Of a stretch of DNA of 64,000 nucleotides, positions 9,901-17,982 are shown piece after piece. A model generated the notes under the pieces. That model saw only the letters and a program-made list of their open reading frames with translations, made no database searches and had not been told where the DNA came from. The position numbers and the translations under genes were made by a program. This DNA comes from Planctomycetota bacterium. Lineage in GTDB: Bacteria > Planctomycetota > B15-G4 > SIAN01. Numbering within the stretch: position 1 is the first letter of the stretch; each line of letters starts with the position of its first letter. The stretch spans positions 62,001-126,000 of the forward strand of contig JAEUIC010000013.1 of the NCBI GenBank assembly GCA_016795285.1, written 5' to 3'.

Positions 9901-11276
9901 TCGACCACCTGCGTGCGGCGACCGGCGCCGTCGTAGGCGAGCGTCGCCGCCTTGCCGTTCTCGAAGGCGAGCCGCGTGAGCCGTCCGCCGACGTGGGTGT
10001 GGAGCTGCGTCGAGAGGTCGGGCGCGGTGATGGTGGTGACGCCGGTCGCGTCGTCGTAGGCGAAGGTGCGCACGTGGCCGTCGGCGTCGGCCTGCGTGGT
10101 GACGCGGCCGCTCGTGTCGTACGCCTGCGTCCACGGCACGTTGCCTTCGGGACGCGTGGTCGCCGCGAGGAGCGCGCGCGACGGCAGCGTGGCCGAGTAG
10201 GCGTAGCTGGTGACGCCGCTCTCGGCATCGGTGACGCTCGCGAGGCGGCTCGAACCGTCGTAGCCGAAGGCGACCGTGCGCGTGCCGTCGCTCACCTGCG
10301 TGAGGCGGCTCGAGCCGTCGTAGCTGAGCGCGAGCTGCCGCCCGAGGCCGTCGGAGACGGTGGCGAGCCGACCTGACGCGTAGGCGAGCGCGAGCTCGTT
10401 GCCCTTGCCGTCGGCGATCCGCGTCATGCGTCCCGAGCTGTCGAAGGTGCGGAGCAGCGCGGCGACCGGATCGCGCAGCACGAAGCCGCTCGGCGTGGCG
10501 TCGATCAGCGCGAACGGCAGGTCGCTGCCCTTCACCAGCTCCCACGCCGCGTCGAAGGGGCCGCGCTCGAAACGCAGCTGCCGGCCGTCGGCGCCGGTCA
10601 CCTCGACCGCTTCGCCGAGGTCGGCCAGCGACCAGTCGAACGAGTGGCGCCAGCCCGGCCCGAGCCGCGTCGCCGTCAACCCGTCGGCGACGAAGCGCGA
10701 CGAGTAGCGGCGCGCGAAGGAGAGCGGCAGCGGGCCGCGCAGCAGGAGGTCCTGCGGCTCGTCGATCCAGAGCTCGCCGGTCGCCGTGGCGATCGGATCG
10801 CCGGCGAGCCCCGCGAACGGCGCGTTGCCGAAGTTCTCGGCGTCGGGCTGCACGGTGAGCGCGACGACGTGCGGCGCGTAGGGCGAGCAGTTGTTCTCCT
10901 GGCACGGCCCCGCCTTGCCGAAGTCGACGCCGACCCAGCAGACCTCGATCGACGCGCTCTGCGTCGAGGAGATGCCCGCCTCGGCGACCACCACGAAGAC
11001 CTGGTCGACCCGATCCTGCACGGTGACCGTCGTGCCGTTGCCCGGCAGCAGCGAGCCGTCCTGCTGGTTCATGTCGAGCGCGTAGACCTTCGCGACGGCG
11101 GCGTTGCTGCTCTTCGCGGTGATGTCGGCGGCGCAGGTGGTCGGGTCGACGACGAAGACGTAGGCCGCCGCGCCGGGACGCAGCTGCAGGGAGTTCGGGC
11201 TCACGTCGTGGGCCGCCGCCGGTGCGGCCAGGAAGGCGAGCGCGAGCGCGGCGGAGCGGAGCGGTCGAGGGCGCAT
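6987..11276 (-). CDS. RHS/YD-repeat cell-surface protein with unusual CxxCH C-terminal region
   Basis: A 1429-residue protein with a signal peptide (ALALAFLAAPAAAHD). An N-terminal domain precedes a DUF6531-like region (start GDPIATATGEL, ~residue 155). Dozens of YD repeats follow, such as YDGSSRLTQV and FAYDDATGVTT, up to ~residue 1100. The C-terminal part departs from the usual RHS core: I see no DPxGxxD core-closing motif. The last ~200 residues contain a haem-c-like CSSCH motif at ~residue 1285 followed by helical sequence. RHS proteins form a shell around a toxic or adhesive tip in known systems; the tip here is not a recognised toxin. The start at 11276 was chosen for the signal peptide. 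The gene follows the ECF sigma gene by ~110 bp, so that sigma factor could control it (inference). Confidence 0.85.
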   Translation of the reverse strand: MRPRPLRSAALALAFLAAPAAAHDVSPNSLQLRPGAAAYVFVVDPTTCAADITAKSSNAAVAKVYALDMNQQDGSLLPGNGTTVTVQDRVDQVFVVVAEAGISSTQSASIEVCWVGVDFGKAGPCQENNCSPYAPHVVALTVQPDAENFGNAPFAGLAGDPIATATGELWIDEPQDLLLRGPLPLSFARRYSSRFVADGLTATRLGPGWRHSFDWSLADLGEAVEVTGADGRQLRFERGPFDAAWELVKGSDLPFALIDATPSGFVLRDPVAALLRTFDSSGRMTRIADGKGNELALAYASGRLATVSDGLGRQLALSYDGSSRLTQVSDGTRTVAFGYDGSSRLASVTDAESGVTSYAYSATLPSRALLAATTRPEGNVPWTQAYDTSGRVTTQADADGHVRTFAYDDATGVTTITAPDLSTQLHTHVGGRLTRLAFENGKAATLAYDGAGRRTQVVDRRGDRATIAWDSAARLPASYTAPDGALTRYTWTARVDDGFTFHDLTRVTAADGSFEQFSWDGDGNVIARIDPLGATWSRTYGARGELLTATAADGGVRQFGWTAGFLLDHAIDAEGRTTSFSYDGLGRLTDVDLPGGAMRHATWDALDRLTSVTDEAGGVTTFAWDGNSNLVGALLPGNRAWSFAYDAMDRCTAALDPEGATATFTFDPLGRPSVATDGGGVALAFDWTPGGRLAGITDGLGRSYALGYDDEAVLASLADDAGDAFAYASSKRGDWTRATSAEGRVETVARDGLGRVTARVDGEGGRTTVARDDAGRVEEVAVAKAAATLAIERDAVGRVARVGSGGGIGAAIARDAAGEVTAAVDPVGRELLATLDPLGRAGSLLLPGGLGDVTITRDARGKVTAADWSDGTALDWQHDADGRVVGATGATITRDDVGRVEVSNGIPAGRDGAGRLTSLTLAGTLSVTYQWDAAGRLAQVADDDGFTCDFTWDPVGRLATKSFGNGVVERYEWDGDGWLARLSVDGPLEPLADLQFTRDDAGRIVRADRLQPVVGLPAIGVMSSVFDAAGQDAAFTYDALGRRLADDTRTFDWDLAGRLVGATDGADSYEFTWDGLGQVVSGRLNADPLVEFDWNYATERPSLGVVREGGIDEYAYVATPWGEPLWRVDLIDGERATYHFDEQGNTLLECDDFGELLQAYAWGPLGELFATFAPLGGYPYALLGLGGRENALSLGVGVAFGDRIWDTRHCSSLQPTRDLGWLAQPGATPYLLSRFPQPGSALVRSDESTSVVLDTFALFDGSSVANRWLDAAPARTPHDFGVIGCSSCHPDGLGAIGSAWLGAAARMRGAPLVPGDLMAESRAAVGATLFTGLSLNLNASLLLGLRRELLARPTPPDVDPAASREALAKLVRWRAFEAWTQHGRPAPAPSSEPVDLFLEAFLRGFSTPADRPRDVVGADAPSVPAPSAR

Positions 11277-11386
11277 GGCGGACTCCCGGTTCGCCCGCGC
11301 GCGGAGTCGCGGCGGGATCGGGAGAGACGGAAAGCGGCGGCGGAGCGGACAGGGGAGTTCCCCGCACGACCGGCGCCCGGGGCGGG

Positions 11387-11977
11387 TCAGCCGCCGTGGC
11401 CGCGGCGCGCCACCTCGAAGCAGGCGCGGAAGCGGGCCAACGCGCGCTGGCGCGCCTTCTCGGTCGCGTCGCGGCCGAGCCCGAGCGCCGACGCCTGCTC
11501 GGCGAGGTCGAGCCCGGCGCACACCCCCTCGACCAGCGCGCGATCGCGCGGCAGCAGCATGTCGAGCGCGAAGGCGGCCAGCGCGAGCTGCTCGCGCCGC
11601 ACCGCGAAGGTCGACGGGCCGGTGACCGACGCGGCGAGTTCGCGCACCGCGGCGAGGTCGGCGCTCTCGTGCGCGCCGCCGGCGATCCGCAGCACCTCGC
11701 CGCCGCGCCGCTTCAGCGCCGACCAGTGGTCGCGTCGATCGGCGAGCCACCGCTCGCTCACCGTGCAGAGCCAAGCGCGCTGCGCCGCCTCGTCCGCCTC
11801 GCGCGGCAGCGCCCCGCGCTCGAGCAGATGGGCGCAGATCCCTTGCGCCAGGTCCTCCGCCGTCTCGAGCCGCAGCAGCAGCTTGCCGGCGCGCCGGCGC
11901 ACGAACCCGGCCAGCAGCTCGCGTTGCGCGGCGAGCCAGCCGCCGAGCTCGGTGCGCGCGTCGAGCGGCGCGCTCAT
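11387..11977 (-). CDS. ECF-type RNA polymerase sigma factor
   Basis: A 196-residue protein. Region 2 is visible in the first half (LETAEDLAQGICAHLLE, a variant of the 'aeDlaQetfl' helix, then AWLCTVSERWLADRRD). Region 4 is in the second half (MLLPRDRALVEGVCAGLDLAEQASALGLGRDATEKARQRA in overall pattern), a helix-turn-helix that would read the -35 element. The ATG overlaps the kinase stop codon as ATGA, so the two are translationally coupled. In related bacteria such kinase/sigma pairs relay a signal to transcription; the targets here are unknown, and the RHS gene directly downstream is the obvious candidate. Confidence 0.85.
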   Translation of the reverse strand: MSAPLDARTELGGWLAAQRELLAGFVRRRAGKLLLRLETAEDLAQGICAHLLERGALPREADEAAQRAWLCTVSERWLADRRDHWSALKRRGGEVLRIAGGAHESADLAAVRELAASVTGPSTFAVRREQLALAAFALDMLLPRDRALVEGVCAGLDLAEQASALGLGRDATEKARQRALARFRACFEVARRGHGG

Positions 11978-14900
11978 CGGAGCGGCTCCACGCCCTTGCG
12001 ACGCAGCACGAGGCGCATGCCGGTCTCGCCGCTGGTCTGGTGCGGCTCCATGCCGACGCCGCAGGCGACGCGCAACGCATCGGTGCGCGCCTGCCCCCAC
12101 GCACCGCCGTTCGCCATCCGCAGGCCGCGCGGCTCGTCGTACCAATGGTCGAGCCACTCGAACGCGCCGCCGGTGAGGTCGAAGAGCTGCAGCGGCGACT
12201 CGTCGACCGGGAACTCGAGGATCGGGCCGAGGTTCGCGTGGCGATGGGCGAAGCAGCAGCGCGACCAGCGCGGCCGCAAGCGCTGGCCGTAGACGTAGGT
12301 CCACCCGAGGTGGCCGAGCGCGGCGCGCATGTACTGGCGGAAGGTCGGCAGCGCCCACTCGAAGGCGGCGTCGGGCGGCGGGCGGTGCTCGTTCCGCCAG
12401 GCGACGTAGGCCTGCGCGTCGTGCCACGAGAGGCCGACCGCCGGCCAGTCGGCGCTCCACGCCGGCGGCCAAACGAAGCGGCCGCTCGCCTCCTGCGGCC
12501 AGAACGGCTGCGTGCGACCGGCGCGCGGCACGAGGCGCAGCGCGCCGTCGACCACCAGCGGAGCGCGGCTCGCCTCGTCGTCGAGGAACTCGCTCCACTC
12601 GGCGCAGGTCACCTCGTGCGGGGCGATCCAGAAGCCGAGTTGCGCGTCGTCGCTGCCGTCGGCGATCCAGCGGAAGCCGGCCGGCGCCTGCCCGAGCGGC
12701 GGCGGCTCGACCACGAGGTCGAGCGCGACGCCGACCGACCGCGCCAGCAGGACCGGCGTGCGCCCCACCGCTTCGACGACGAAGAGGTAGTCGCCGCGCG
12801 GCAACTGCGTGGCGAGCGGCGTGGTGCCGAGCTGCGACGCGGGACCGCGCAGCAGCGGTCGCGCCGTCGCCTCGACCGGCGCGGCGGGCGGCAGCTCGCC
12901 AGTGCGGACGGCGCCGTCGCGGACGAGCCGGCACGCCACCGCCGTGCGACCGGCGGCGCGACCGAAGCGGCGCGCGCCCCCCACCTCGATCCGCAGCGCG
13001 GCGAGCGACGCAGCGGTGAGCGTGGTGCGCAAGCCGGCGTGATCGAAGGTGAAGCGGTGGTCGACGTCGGGGGGTGCGCTGCGCGGCAGCTGCTGCACGT
13101 CCCAGTCGTCGACGATCGGCGCGTCGTCGACCGCGACGAGGCGCGCGCCGCACGCGATCGCGCCGCCGCCGTCGATGACGAAGACGCTCCTCTCGAGCGG
13201 CGCCCCTTCGACCTCGAAGAGCAGGTCACCTCGTCGCAGCGGCTCCGCATCGGCCTCGACGCGCAGGCACCAGGTGCCGGGCGCGATCGGCAGCGGGGCC
13301 GCCGCGGCGGCCGGGCCAGCCGGCAGCGCGACGAAGCGCGGCTCGCCGCCCGGCTCGAGGTCGGAGAGCTCCACGAAGCGGAAGAGGTCGACGCGCGCGC
13401 CGGCCGGCGTGCTGGCGACCGTCACCTCGATCTCGCGCCGCAGCGAGTCGGCCAGCGCCGGGTCGCTCTGCGCCGCGAGGTCGCGGAAGAGCTCGGCGCC
13501 GCGCGGGTCGTTGGCGGCGAGCGCGTCGTGGTAGCGCGCGAGGTAGAGCTCGCCGCGCACGCCGTCGGCGCCGCTCGTCGCGGGGTCGAGCTGCTCGGCG
13601 CGGCGCAGCAGCTCGAGCACCTCGTGGTAGGTCGCGTCCCAGCGGCGCCGCTCGTCCTCGAGGCGCCCCTCGTTGCGGTCGAGCAGCGCGTAGTCGGCGT
13701 CGGTGTAGTGCTGCGACTCCATCTCCGACTGGAGCCGCGCCACCTCCGACTGCACTGCCGCAAGGCTCTCGCGCTGCGTCCGGTAGTCGAGGACGCGGTC
13801 GCGCGCCGCGGCGACCAGCCGGCTCGCCTCGCGGCGCGCCTCCCGTTCGCGCGAGGCGTGCTGCGCCACCAGCAGCGCCAGCAACCCGAGCAGCGCCGCC
13901 GCCGCGGTCGCCGCGAAGGTGGCGAGCAGCGGGTGGCGCTCGACGAGGCGGCGCGCCCGCTCGCGCGCGGCGGGCGGGCGACCGCGGATCGGGCGCAGCT
14001 CGAGCACCGCCTCGAGGTCGTCGGCGAGCGCGGCGGCGCTGGCGTAGCGCTGCTCGGGACGCCGCTCCATCGCCTTCAGCACCACCACCTCGAGGTCGCG
14101 CGGCAGCTGCGGCACGCGGCGGCGCGGCGGCTCCGGCAGGCCGGCGAGGATGCGGTGGAAGAGCTGCTCCACGGTGGTGCCGGTGTAGGGCAGCGCGCCA
14201 GTGAGGCATTCGTAGAGGGTGACGCCGAGCGCGTAGACGTCGGTGCGCGCGTCGATGGTGCCGCCTTGCGCGATCTGCTCGGGCGCGGCGTAGCTCGGGC
14301 TGCCGGCGAAGCTCTCGGTCAGCGTCGCGCCGGCGGTCGCGGTGCGGCGCGCCAGCCCGAAGTCGAGCAGCCGCGCGCGATCGTCGGGCGTGATGCGGAT
14401 GTTGGCCGGCTTCACGTCGCGATGGACGACGCCGCGCTCGTGCGCGTGCTGCAGCCCGCGCGCGACCTGCGCGACCCAGCGCACCCGCTGCGCGACGGCG
14501 CCGCCGCGCGGCGCGCCCGGCTCGGCCAGCAGCCGCTCGTCGAGCGAACGGCCGGGCACCAGCTCCATCGCGAGGTAGCGCACGCCGTGCTCCTCGCCGC
14601 CGCCGAAGACGGCGACGAGGTGGTCGTGGCGCAGCTCCGCCAGCGCGCGCGCTTCGCGGCGGAAGCGCTCGGCGGCGACGGCGCTGCCTTGCAGCTCGGG
14701 GCGCAGCACCTTCAACGCGACCTCGCGGCCGAGCGACTCCTGCACGGCGAGGTAGACGATCCCCATGCCGCCGCCGCCGAGCCGGCTCACCAGCCGGAAG
14801 TCGCCGAGCCGCGCGAAGGGGAGCGGCGCGTCGGTGGAGGTGGCGCCGCGCGGCGCGCGCTTCCAGACGCGCTCGAGCGCGGCGCGCAGGTCGGCGCTGG

Positions 14901-15057
14901 CGGCGGGCGCGGCGGCGAGGAACTCGGCGGGCGACGGTGCGCGACCGTCGCGGGCAAGCTCCGCGAAGCGATCGAACAGCGCCTCCTCGTCGGCCGCGTC
15001 CGTCGGCGACGGCGCAGCCGATCCGCGCGCGGGCGGGTCGCGTCGGGGGGCATCCAC
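11974..15057 (-). CDS. Membrane Ser/Thr protein kinase fused to a formylglycine-generating-enzyme-like domain
   Basis: A 1027-residue protein. Residues ~85-350 form a Hanks-type kinase with a Gly-rich loop (LGGGGMGIVY), catalytic Lys (VALKVL), HRDVKPANI near residue 212, DFG near 230 and SPSYAAPEQ. A single membrane helix lies at ~375-397 (TFAATAAAALLGLLALLVA), followed by coiled-coil-like sequence. Residues ~790-1020 form an FGE/sulfatase-modifying-factor fold (GFWIAPHEVTCAEWSEFL, VGLSWHDAQAYVAWRN, GAFEWLDHWY, GETGMRLVLRRK). The cytoplasmic kinase and external FGE-like part suggest a sensor. All kinase catalytic motifs look intact. Its end overlaps the sigma gene by 4 bp, and it starts 31 bp after the PKS stop. 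Confidence 0.92.
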   Translation of the reverse strand: MDAPRRDPPARGSAAPSPTDAADEEALFDRFAELARDGRAPSPAEFLAAAPAASADLRAALERVWKRAPRGATSTDAPLPFARLGDFRLVSRLGGGGMGIVYLAVQESLGREVALKVLRPELQGSAVAAERFRREARALAELRHDHLVAVFGGGEEHGVRYLAMELVPGRSLDERLLAEPGAPRGGAVAQRVRWVAQVARGLQHAHERGVVHRDVKPANIRITPDDRARLLDFGLARRTATAGATLTESFAGSPSYAAPEQIAQGGTIDARTDVYALGVTLYECLTGALPYTGTTVEQLFHRILAGLPEPPRRRVPQLPRDLEVVVLKAMERRPEQRYASAAALADDLEAVLELRPIRGRPPAARERARRLVERHPLLATFAATAAAALLGLLALLVAQHASREREARREASRLVAAARDRVLDYRTQRESLAAVQSEVARLQSEMESQHYTDADYALLDRNEGRLEDERRRWDATYHEVLELLRRAEQLDPATSGADGVRGELYLARYHDALAANDPRGAELFRDLAAQSDPALADSLRREIEVTVASTPAGARVDLFRFVELSDLEPGGEPRFVALPAGPAAAAAPLPIAPGTWCLRVEADAEPLRRGDLLFEVEGAPLERSVFVIDGGGAIACGARLVAVDDAPIVDDWDVQQLPRSAPPDVDHRFTFDHAGLRTTLTAASLAALRIEVGGARRFGRAAGRTAVACRLVRDGAVRTGELPPAAPVEATARPLLRGPASQLGTTPLATQLPRGDYLFVVEAVGRTPVLLARSVGVALDLVVEPPPLGQAPAGFRWIADGSDDAQLGFWIAPHEVTCAEWSEFLDDEASRAPLVVDGALRLVPRAGRTQPFWPQEASGRFVWPPAWSADWPAVGLSWHDAQAYVAWRNEHRPPPDAAFEWALPTFRQYMRAALGHLGWTYVYGQRLRPRWSRCCFAHRHANLGPILEFPVDESPLQLFDLTGGAFEWLDHWYDEPRGLRMANGGAWGQARTDALRVACGVGMEPHQTSGETGMRLVLRRKGVEPLR

Positions 15058-15088
15058 GGCGGCGCAGTTTGCGCCGCGTGCGGCGCGC

Positions 15089-16141
15089 CTACCAGCGCAG
15101 CAGCAGCAGCTCCGAGCAGAATCCCGGTCCCATCGCCAGCATCACGCCGAGCTTCCCCGGCAGCGGACGGCGGCGCAGCAGCGTCTGCTCGAGGATCAGC
15201 AGCACCGACGCGCTCGAGAGGTTGCCGACCTTCCGCAGGCTCTCCCACGACAGCGCGAGGTCGTCGTCGGTGAGGCCGAGCGAGTCGCGCGCCCCCTCGA
15301 GCACCTTCGGCCCGCCCGGGTGGCAGACCCAGCTGCCGATGTCGCGACGGGTGAGCTGCAGCGAGGCGAGGAAGGCGTCGACGTCGGGGCCGAGCCGCTC
15401 GCGCGCGACGGTCGGCACCGCCGAGGAGAGCACGAGGCTGAACCCCTTCTCGCTGATCCGCCACCCCATCACCTCCTCGGTGTCGGGATAGAAGACCGAG
15501 CGGGTCGCGACGATCTCGGGACCGCGCGCCTCGCGCTGCTCGCCGACCACGAGCGCGCAGCAGGCGCCGTCGCCGAACAGGCCGGTCGCGATCACGTTGG
15601 CGATGCCGTGGTCGCCGCGCTGCACGGTGAGCGAGCAGAGCTCGACGCTGATCACCGCGACCACGGCGCGCGGATCGCCGCGCACGAAGTCGGCGGCGCG
15701 CGAGACGGCCGAGGCGCCGGCCACGCAGCCGAGCCCGAACAGCGGCATCCGCTTCACGTCGCGGCGCAGCGGCAGGCGGTTCATCAGCTTGGCGTCGATC
15801 GAGGGGCTCGCGAGGCCGGTGACCGTCGTGAAGATCACCGCGTCGACGTCGCCGGGCGCGAGGTCGGCCCGCTCGAGCGCCGTCTCGAGGGCGCGCTGCG
15901 CGAGGTCGGTCGCCGCGGCGATCCAGGCGTCGTTGAAGTCGCCGAAGGTGGAGAACTCGGCGTACCGCTCGAGCGGGTAGGCGAGGTGGCGGCCGTCGAC
16001 CTGGACGTGGTCGTGGAGCGAGTCGAGGCGGCGCAGCAGTGCGGGGGCGTCGCGCCAGACCACCTCGCGCAGGTAGCGCTTCAGCGTGGGCTGGTCGTAG
16101 TAGTGCTCCGGCATGGCGCTGGCGACCGCGGCGATCTTCAT
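15089..16141 (-). CDS. Type III polyketide synthase (chalcone/stilbene synthase family)
   Basis: A 350-residue protein of the usual family length. The catalytic triad is readable: Cys139 in FGLGCVAGA, His274 in VCHPGGPKVL and Asn307 in KVGNLSSAS. Type III PKSs extend an acyl-CoA starter with malonyl-CoA and cyclise it to alkylresorcinols, alkylpyrones or similar phenols; which product forms cannot be read from the sequence. It starts 8 bp after the lipoprotein stop and is probably in one transcript with the lipoprotein and YceI-like genes. The divergent exporter and FAD oxidoreductase at 18-21 kb fit tailoring and export of a lipid-like product. No methyltransferase, a common partner, is present nearby. 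Confidence 0.95.
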   Translation of the reverse strand: MKIAAVASAMPEHYYDQPTLKRYLREVVWRDAPALLRRLDSLHDHVQVDGRHLAYPLERYAEFSTFGDFNDAWIAAATDLAQRALETALERADLAPGDVDAVIFTTVTGLASPSIDAKLMNRLPLRRDVKRMPLFGLGCVAGASAVSRAADFVRGDPRAVVAVISVELCSLTVQRGDHGIANVIATGLFGDGACCALVVGEQREARGPEIVATRSVFYPDTEEVMGWRISEKGFSLVLSSAVPTVARERLGPDVDAFLASLQLTRRDIGSWVCHPGGPKVLEGARDSLGLTDDDLALSWESLRKVGNLSSASVLLILEQTLLRRRPLPGKLGVMLAMGPGFCSELLLLRW

Positions 16142-16149
16142 GGCGTGGC

Positions 16150-16608
16150 TCACTCCAGCACCGAACGCTCGAGCAGCAGCGTGCCGCCCTCGTTGACGAG
16201 ACGCAGCCAGCCGGGCGCGACCTGCGCCTCCGCCGTCGCCCCGTCGCCCAGATCGAGCACGCCGTCGGCCAGCGTCCAGCGCCCGTCCAGCGTCTGGAAC
16301 TGCGGGCCCGTGTCGCCGGCCACGAGCGCGGCGCCCGTGTAGCGGCCGTCGCTCGCGAACAGGTAGTAGAGCTTGCGCAGCGCGACCGCCGCCTCGCCCT
16401 CGACCGCGCTCGACTCCCAGTAGCCGTGCAGGTCGGCCGCCTGCGCCGGTCGCCAGTCGAGCCGCGCGGGCGCGGTCGTCTCGGGGAGGCGCTGCGCGTC
16501 GTCGAGCACGCTCGGCGCGATGCAGCCGGGGGCCCACAAGAGCGGCGCCAGCAGCAGGGCGAGGCGCGGCGCGCGGCGCACCGTCGTCGGCTTCGAGGCG
16601 CGACTCAC
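16150..16608 (-). CDS. Small lipoprotein of unknown function, lipocalin-like pattern
   Basis: A 152-residue protein started at the GTG at 16608, which overlaps the upstream stop as GTGA. The signal sequence ends in a lipobox (LLWAPGC), so the protein is probably lipidated. The mature part is beta-rich (DLHGYWESSAVEG, YYLFASDGRYTGAALV, LDGRWTLADGVLDLG), a pattern reminiscent of small lipocalin-like barrels. It sits between the YceI-like gene and the PKS gene, so binding or handling of the same hydrophobic product is plausible but inferred. Confidence 0.7.
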   Translation of the reverse strand: MSRASKPTTVRRAPRLALLLAPLLWAPGCIAPSVLDDAQRLPETTAPARLDWRPAQAADLHGYWESSAVEGEAAVALRKLYYLFASDGRYTGAALVAGDTGPQFQTLDGRWTLADGVLDLGDGATAEAQVAPGWLRLVNEGGTLLLERSVLE

Positions 16609-17744
16609 TTCGCCTCCTCCGCAGGGCCTTCGCAGCGGGCGCGCAGCGCGATCCAGAGCGTGATCGTCTTGTCGACGCCGATCACGCCGAGCTGGCTCGG
16701 CACCGGGACCTCGTAGTCGGGGAGTTCGATGGCGAGCTGCCCCTCGATCGCGACGCGGCGGCTGGCGTCGACGGTGACCTGCACCGGCATGGCGACCTCG
16801 CGCGTCACGCCGCGGATCGAGAGCTTGCCGAGCGCGCGCCCCTTCACCGTCTGCGCCTTCGCATCGACGACCGCCTCGTCGAAGCCGTTCCACTCGAAGA
16901 CGATCTGCGCGTGGTCGGCGACGGCGAGGTGGTCGCGCATCGCCTCGTCGCGCCCTTCGAGGCCGGTGTTCAAGCTCGCGGCGTCGACCACGACGCGGCC
17001 GCTGCAGGCGACGCCGGGCGTCGCGAGCGCCGTGGTGAAGTCGCCCTCCACCTTGGCGGTCGCGCCGCTGAAGTCGTGCAGCGTGCTCTTCGCATCGAAG
17101 CCGACGCGCGAGAGCGACGGGACGACGCTGAAGCGCGAGCGGCGATCGAAGGCGAAGGTGTCGGAGGGGAGATCGAAGCGGAGGAACCCCTTCTTGCGCG
17201 GCGCGGCGGCGGGCGCCGCGGGCGCGGGGCTCTCCACGACCGCGGGCGGATCGAGCGGAGCTGCCGGCGGCGGTGCCACCTCGGAAGGCGCGACCGCGGC
17301 CGACGCGACGGGCGCCGCGCTGCCGATGGCGCCCGCGCTCGCCGCGACGGCGGCCTGCAGCGCGCGCAGCTCGTCGCGACTCGATTGCTGACTCTGCACG
17401 AGCCGCGCATGGTCGGCTTGCAGCTTCGCGAGCTCGCCGCGCGTCGCCGCGAGCTCCTGCTGCAACGCGGCGCTGCGTGCGTCGGCGCTCTCGTCGAGCG
17501 CGGCGACGAGCGCTTCGAGCTGCGGCCCGAGTCCGCTCGCGAAGGCGCGCAGGTCGTTGCGCACCGCGCCGACCTCTTCGGCGACCGCGTCGATCGGCGT
17601 CGGTCCGCGCGCGCCGTTCGCCGCCTCCTCTTCGGCCACCGTGATGTGGAGGCGGCGCTGCACCGTGAAGAGCGCTGCAGCGGAGCCGCCGACCAGCAGC
17701 AGCAGCGCCGCCGCACCGATCGCACTCAGGGTTTTCGAGAACAT
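16605..17744 (-). CDS. YceI-family lipid-binding protein with N-terminal anchor and coiled coil
   Basis: A 379-residue protein. It has an N-terminal membrane anchor (IGAAALLLLVGGSAAALF), then a Gln/Ala-rich coiled coil (~residues 50-125, LQQELAATRGELAKLQADHA), a Pro/Ala linker, and a YceI domain over the last ~190 residues (SRVGFDAKSTLHDFSG, MRDHLAVADHAQIVFEW, KGRALGKLSIRGVTREV). Known YceI proteins are barrels that bind long polyisoprenoid or amide lipids in the periplasm. A GGAG ribosome site lies 5 nt before the ATG. It is the first gene of the minus-strand run containing the PKS, consistent with carrying a lipid product; that link is inferred. Confidence 0.85.
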   Translation of the reverse strand: MFSKTLSAIGAAALLLLVGGSAAALFTVQRRLHITVAEEEAANGARGPTPIDAVAEEVGAVRNDLRAFASGLGPQLEALVAALDESADARSAALQQELAATRGELAKLQADHARLVQSQQSSRDELRALQAAVAASAGAIGSAAPVASAAVAPSEVAPPPAAPLDPPAVVESPAPAAPAAAPRKKGFLRFDLPSDTFAFDRRSRFSVVPSLSRVGFDAKSTLHDFSGATAKVEGDFTTALATPGVACSGRVVVDAASLNTGLEGRDEAMRDHLAVADHAQIVFEWNGFDEAVVDAKAQTVKGRALGKLSIRGVTREVAMPVQVTVDASRRVAIEGQLAIELPDYEVPVPSQLGVIGVDKTITLWIALRARCEGPAEEAK

Positions 17745-17862
17745 GGACGCTCCAAGGAGGCTCGCCGCCCCGTGACGCAACGTCCGGGCCGCCGGCTTGC
17801 GCCCGTCGCGAGGCACGCCGGCCGCCCGTCGGCGCGGCCGCCCCCTGCAACTCTTGCACGAA

Positions 17863-17876
17863 ACGGACAGGTCCGT
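17863..17876. promoter_or_regulatory. Candidate operator palindrome between divergent genes
   Basis: A perfect 6+2+6 inverted repeat (ACGGAC-AG-GTCCGT) lies in the 238-bp gap between the YceI-like gene and the exporter gene. It sits inside a longer imperfect dyad flanked by TGCAC and TGCA. Size and form resemble TetR-family operators, but no such regulator is encoded in the window. Confidence 0.35.
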
Positions 17877-17982
17877 GCACGAGCGCCGCAGCGCCGCCGC
17901 CGGCGCGGTGCTGGGCTCCGGCGCGCAGCGCCTCGCCGGAGCACTCGGAACTCGCGGCACGGTCGTTGCCGAAAGGGTGGCC

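Noticed and set aside
2307..10376. Very long open frame on the plus strand across several minus-strand genes
   Set aside because: Arg/Ala-rich low-complexity translation without domains, caused by high GC; the opposite strand encodes recognisable proteins over the same bases.
12040..15273. Long open frame opposite the kinase gene
   Set aside because: Antisense shadow; the minus strand has complete kinase motifs.
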